DNA of 64,000 bases from an uncultured Saprospiraceae bacterium. Lineage in GTDB: Bacteria > Bacteroidota > Bacteroidia > Chitinophagales > Saprospiraceae. The first letter of the stretch is position 1; each line of letters opens with the position of its first letter. A program made the position numbers and the translations under genes. The notes beneath the pieces are model-generated. The model was given only the letters and a program-made list of their open reading frames with translations. It ran no database searches and had not been told where the DNA came from. Positions 62,774 through 64,000 of the stretch are shown here, piece by piece. Location of the stretch: positions 1 through 64,000 of the forward strand of contig CALGAW010000009.1 of NCBI GenBank assembly GCA_937959115.1, written 5' to 3'.

Positions 62774-62922
62774 CGCTTTTTCCAATCAGTTACCAGAATT
62801 CTATAAAAAGAAACCCACACACACAATCAAGATACCATAGACAATATTATGAGAATGTTTCCAACTCAGTAAAGAACAATGCTTTTAGGAAACAAATTTT
62901 TAACACCTTAACACCAGAACGA

Positions 62923-64000
62923 ATGCAAGTCGTAAAAAGAAGTGGTAAGAAAGAAGATGTCAGTTTTGACAAAGTAACAGCCAGAGTTAAAAAGTTATGC
63001 TACGGGCTGAACCCAAAATATGTAAAATCAATCGAGATTGCTAAGAAGGTTATTCTAGGTTTGTTTGATGGAGTAACTACCTCAGATCTAGATAATCTTG
63101 CTGCAGAAACAGCAGCGTCTATGGCTACTGACCATCCAGACTATGCGCTGTTGGCCGCTAGAATTGCCGTCTCAAACCTACACAAGAACACAAAGAAATC
63201 GTTCTCCGAAACAATGGAGGACCTATACAACTACATTGACCCTAAAACAGGTCAGAGTGCAATGTTGATTAGTGAAGAGACAAATAAAATTATCCAAACG
63301 AATAAAGATGCACTGGATTCTGCAATCATCTACGATAGAGATTACAGCTTTGACTTTTTTGGATTCAAGACATTAGAACGGTCCTATCTATTGAGAATGG
63401 ATGGCAATGTAGTTGAACGCCCTCAGCACATGCTTATGCGTGCGTCTATCGGTATTCACGGTGAAGATATAGCAAGTGCTATTGAAACGTACAACTACAT
63501 GTCTGAAAAGTGGTTCATCCATGCAACACCAACACTGTTTAATGCGGGCACACCTAGACCACAACTTTCTTCTTGCTTTTTGCTTTCCATGACTGAAGAT
63601 AGTATCCCTGGAATCTTTGAAACACTAGGACGCTGCGCTAAAATTTCTCAGTCAGCTGGTGGTATTGGACTAAGCATTCACAATGTACGTTCAAAAGGGA
63701 GTTACATCAAAGGAACAGGAGGTGCTTCTAATGGAATCGTCCCTATGCTAAGAGTATTTAACGATACTGCTCGCTACGTTGATCAAGGTGGAGGAAAAAG
63801 AAAAGGGGCTTTCGCCATCTATCTTGAACCTTGGCACGCTGATGTGTTTGATTTCCTTGATTTGAAGAAAAATCACGGTAAAGAAGAAAATCGTGCACGT
63901 GATTTGTTCTACGCAATGTGGATCTCAGATCTATTCATGGAGCGCGTGAAAAACAACGGTGATTGGTCACTATTCTGTCCAAATGAATGTCCTGGTTTGT
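62923..64000 (+). CDS. nrdA: Ribonucleoside-diphosphate reductase large subunit, 5' part (runs off the window)
   Basis: The first 359 codons are visible. An ATP-cone ([20 protein letters not shown], activity site) is followed by the RNR N-terminal domain and the start of the barrel: [20 protein letters not shown] carries the first redox-active cysteine, then [16 protein letters not shown] and [20 protein letters not shown], the conserved class I signature. It reduces ribonucleoside diphosphates to deoxy forms together with NrdB. The presence of the ATP-cone predicts dATP feedback inhibition. The gene runs past the right edge. Confidence 0.96.
   Translation, partial: MQVVKRSGKKEDVSFDKVTARVKKLCYGLNPKYVKSIEIAKKVILGLFDGVTTSDLDNLAAETAASMATDHPDYALLAARIAVSNLHKNTKKSFSETMEDLYNYIDPKTGQSAMLISEETNKIIQTNKDALDSAIIYDRDYSFDFFGFKTLERSYLLRMDGNVVERPQHMLMRASIGIHGEDIASAIETYNYMSEKWFIHATPTLFNAGTPRPQLSSCFLLSMTEDSIPGIFETLGRCAKISQSAGGIGLSIHNVRSKGSYIKGTGGASNGIVPMLRVFNDTARYVDQGGGKRKGAFAIYLEPWHADVFDFLDLKKNHGKEENRARDLFYAMWISDLFMERVKNNGDWSLFCPNECPGL

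Overview
The window reads as a chromosomal segment of a low-GC member of the Bacteroidota. The evidence is a type IX secretion (T9SS) substrate with a gliding-type (type B) C-terminal domain, a second secreted protein with a type A sorting tail, a PorP/SprF protein, three large OmpA/PD40 envelope proteins, promoters of the TAnnTTTG type, and a class Ia ribonucleotide reductase of the eukaryote-like type. The genus cannot be fixed from the sequence. No rRNA, tRNA or CRISPR array was recognised.

Layout. 1-156: edge of a nucleotidyltransferase gene. 489-5494: an AT-rich accessory patch with a DUF4143 ATPase, a ParDE-like toxin-antitoxin pair, a DUF1016 remnant fused to a partly deleted second copy of the ATPase 3' end, an HNH-like protein and a PD-(D/E)XK nuclease-like protein. 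5803-9514: DinB-like protein, membrane proteins, a family 2 glycosyltransferase and an M15-like peptidase. 9558-16680 (minus): a four-gene cluster encoding a membrane-anchored beta-repeat protein, a WGR-ATP-dependent DNA ligase fusion, a small unknown protein and a giant C-terminal-WGR protein. 16961-21602 (minus): T9SS-linked trio (type B substrate, PorP/SprF, OmpA/PD40). 21804-33395: housekeeping and hypothetical genes (Pif1-like helicase, two lipoproteins, GT39, SlyD, FAD oxidase, PhoD-like phosphatase, SRPBCC protein, Lgt-like protein). 33407-39951 (minus): a 1620-residue eCIS-core (DUF4157) polymorphic-toxin-like protein with a nuclease-like C-terminus, flanked by a beta-propeller protein and a possible immunity-type protein. 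39992-41704: a beta-barrel protein and a T9SS type A cargo. 41761-47221 (minus): two coiled-coil proteins, then an ABC importer whose binding protein carries an OmpA peptidoglycan-binding domain, with a terminator-like hairpin between the two halves. 47619-64000: a 1281-residue OmpA/PD40 protein with unusual internal repeats, a PhoD-like pseudoenzyme, RlmH, rhomboid, methyltransferase, amine oxidase, 2TM protein, a PorE-like protein, CorA, NrdB and the start of NrdA.

How the genes work together. Much of the window concerns the cell envelope: T9SS export, OmpA-type anchoring to peptidoglycan, and an ABC system tethered to the wall. The most likely places for an undescribed system are the WGR-ligase cluster (9558-16680), the wall-tethered ABC/coiled-coil operon (41761-47221) and the DUF4157 toxin module (32286-39951). 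All functional statements rest on reading motifs by eye; no database search was possible.
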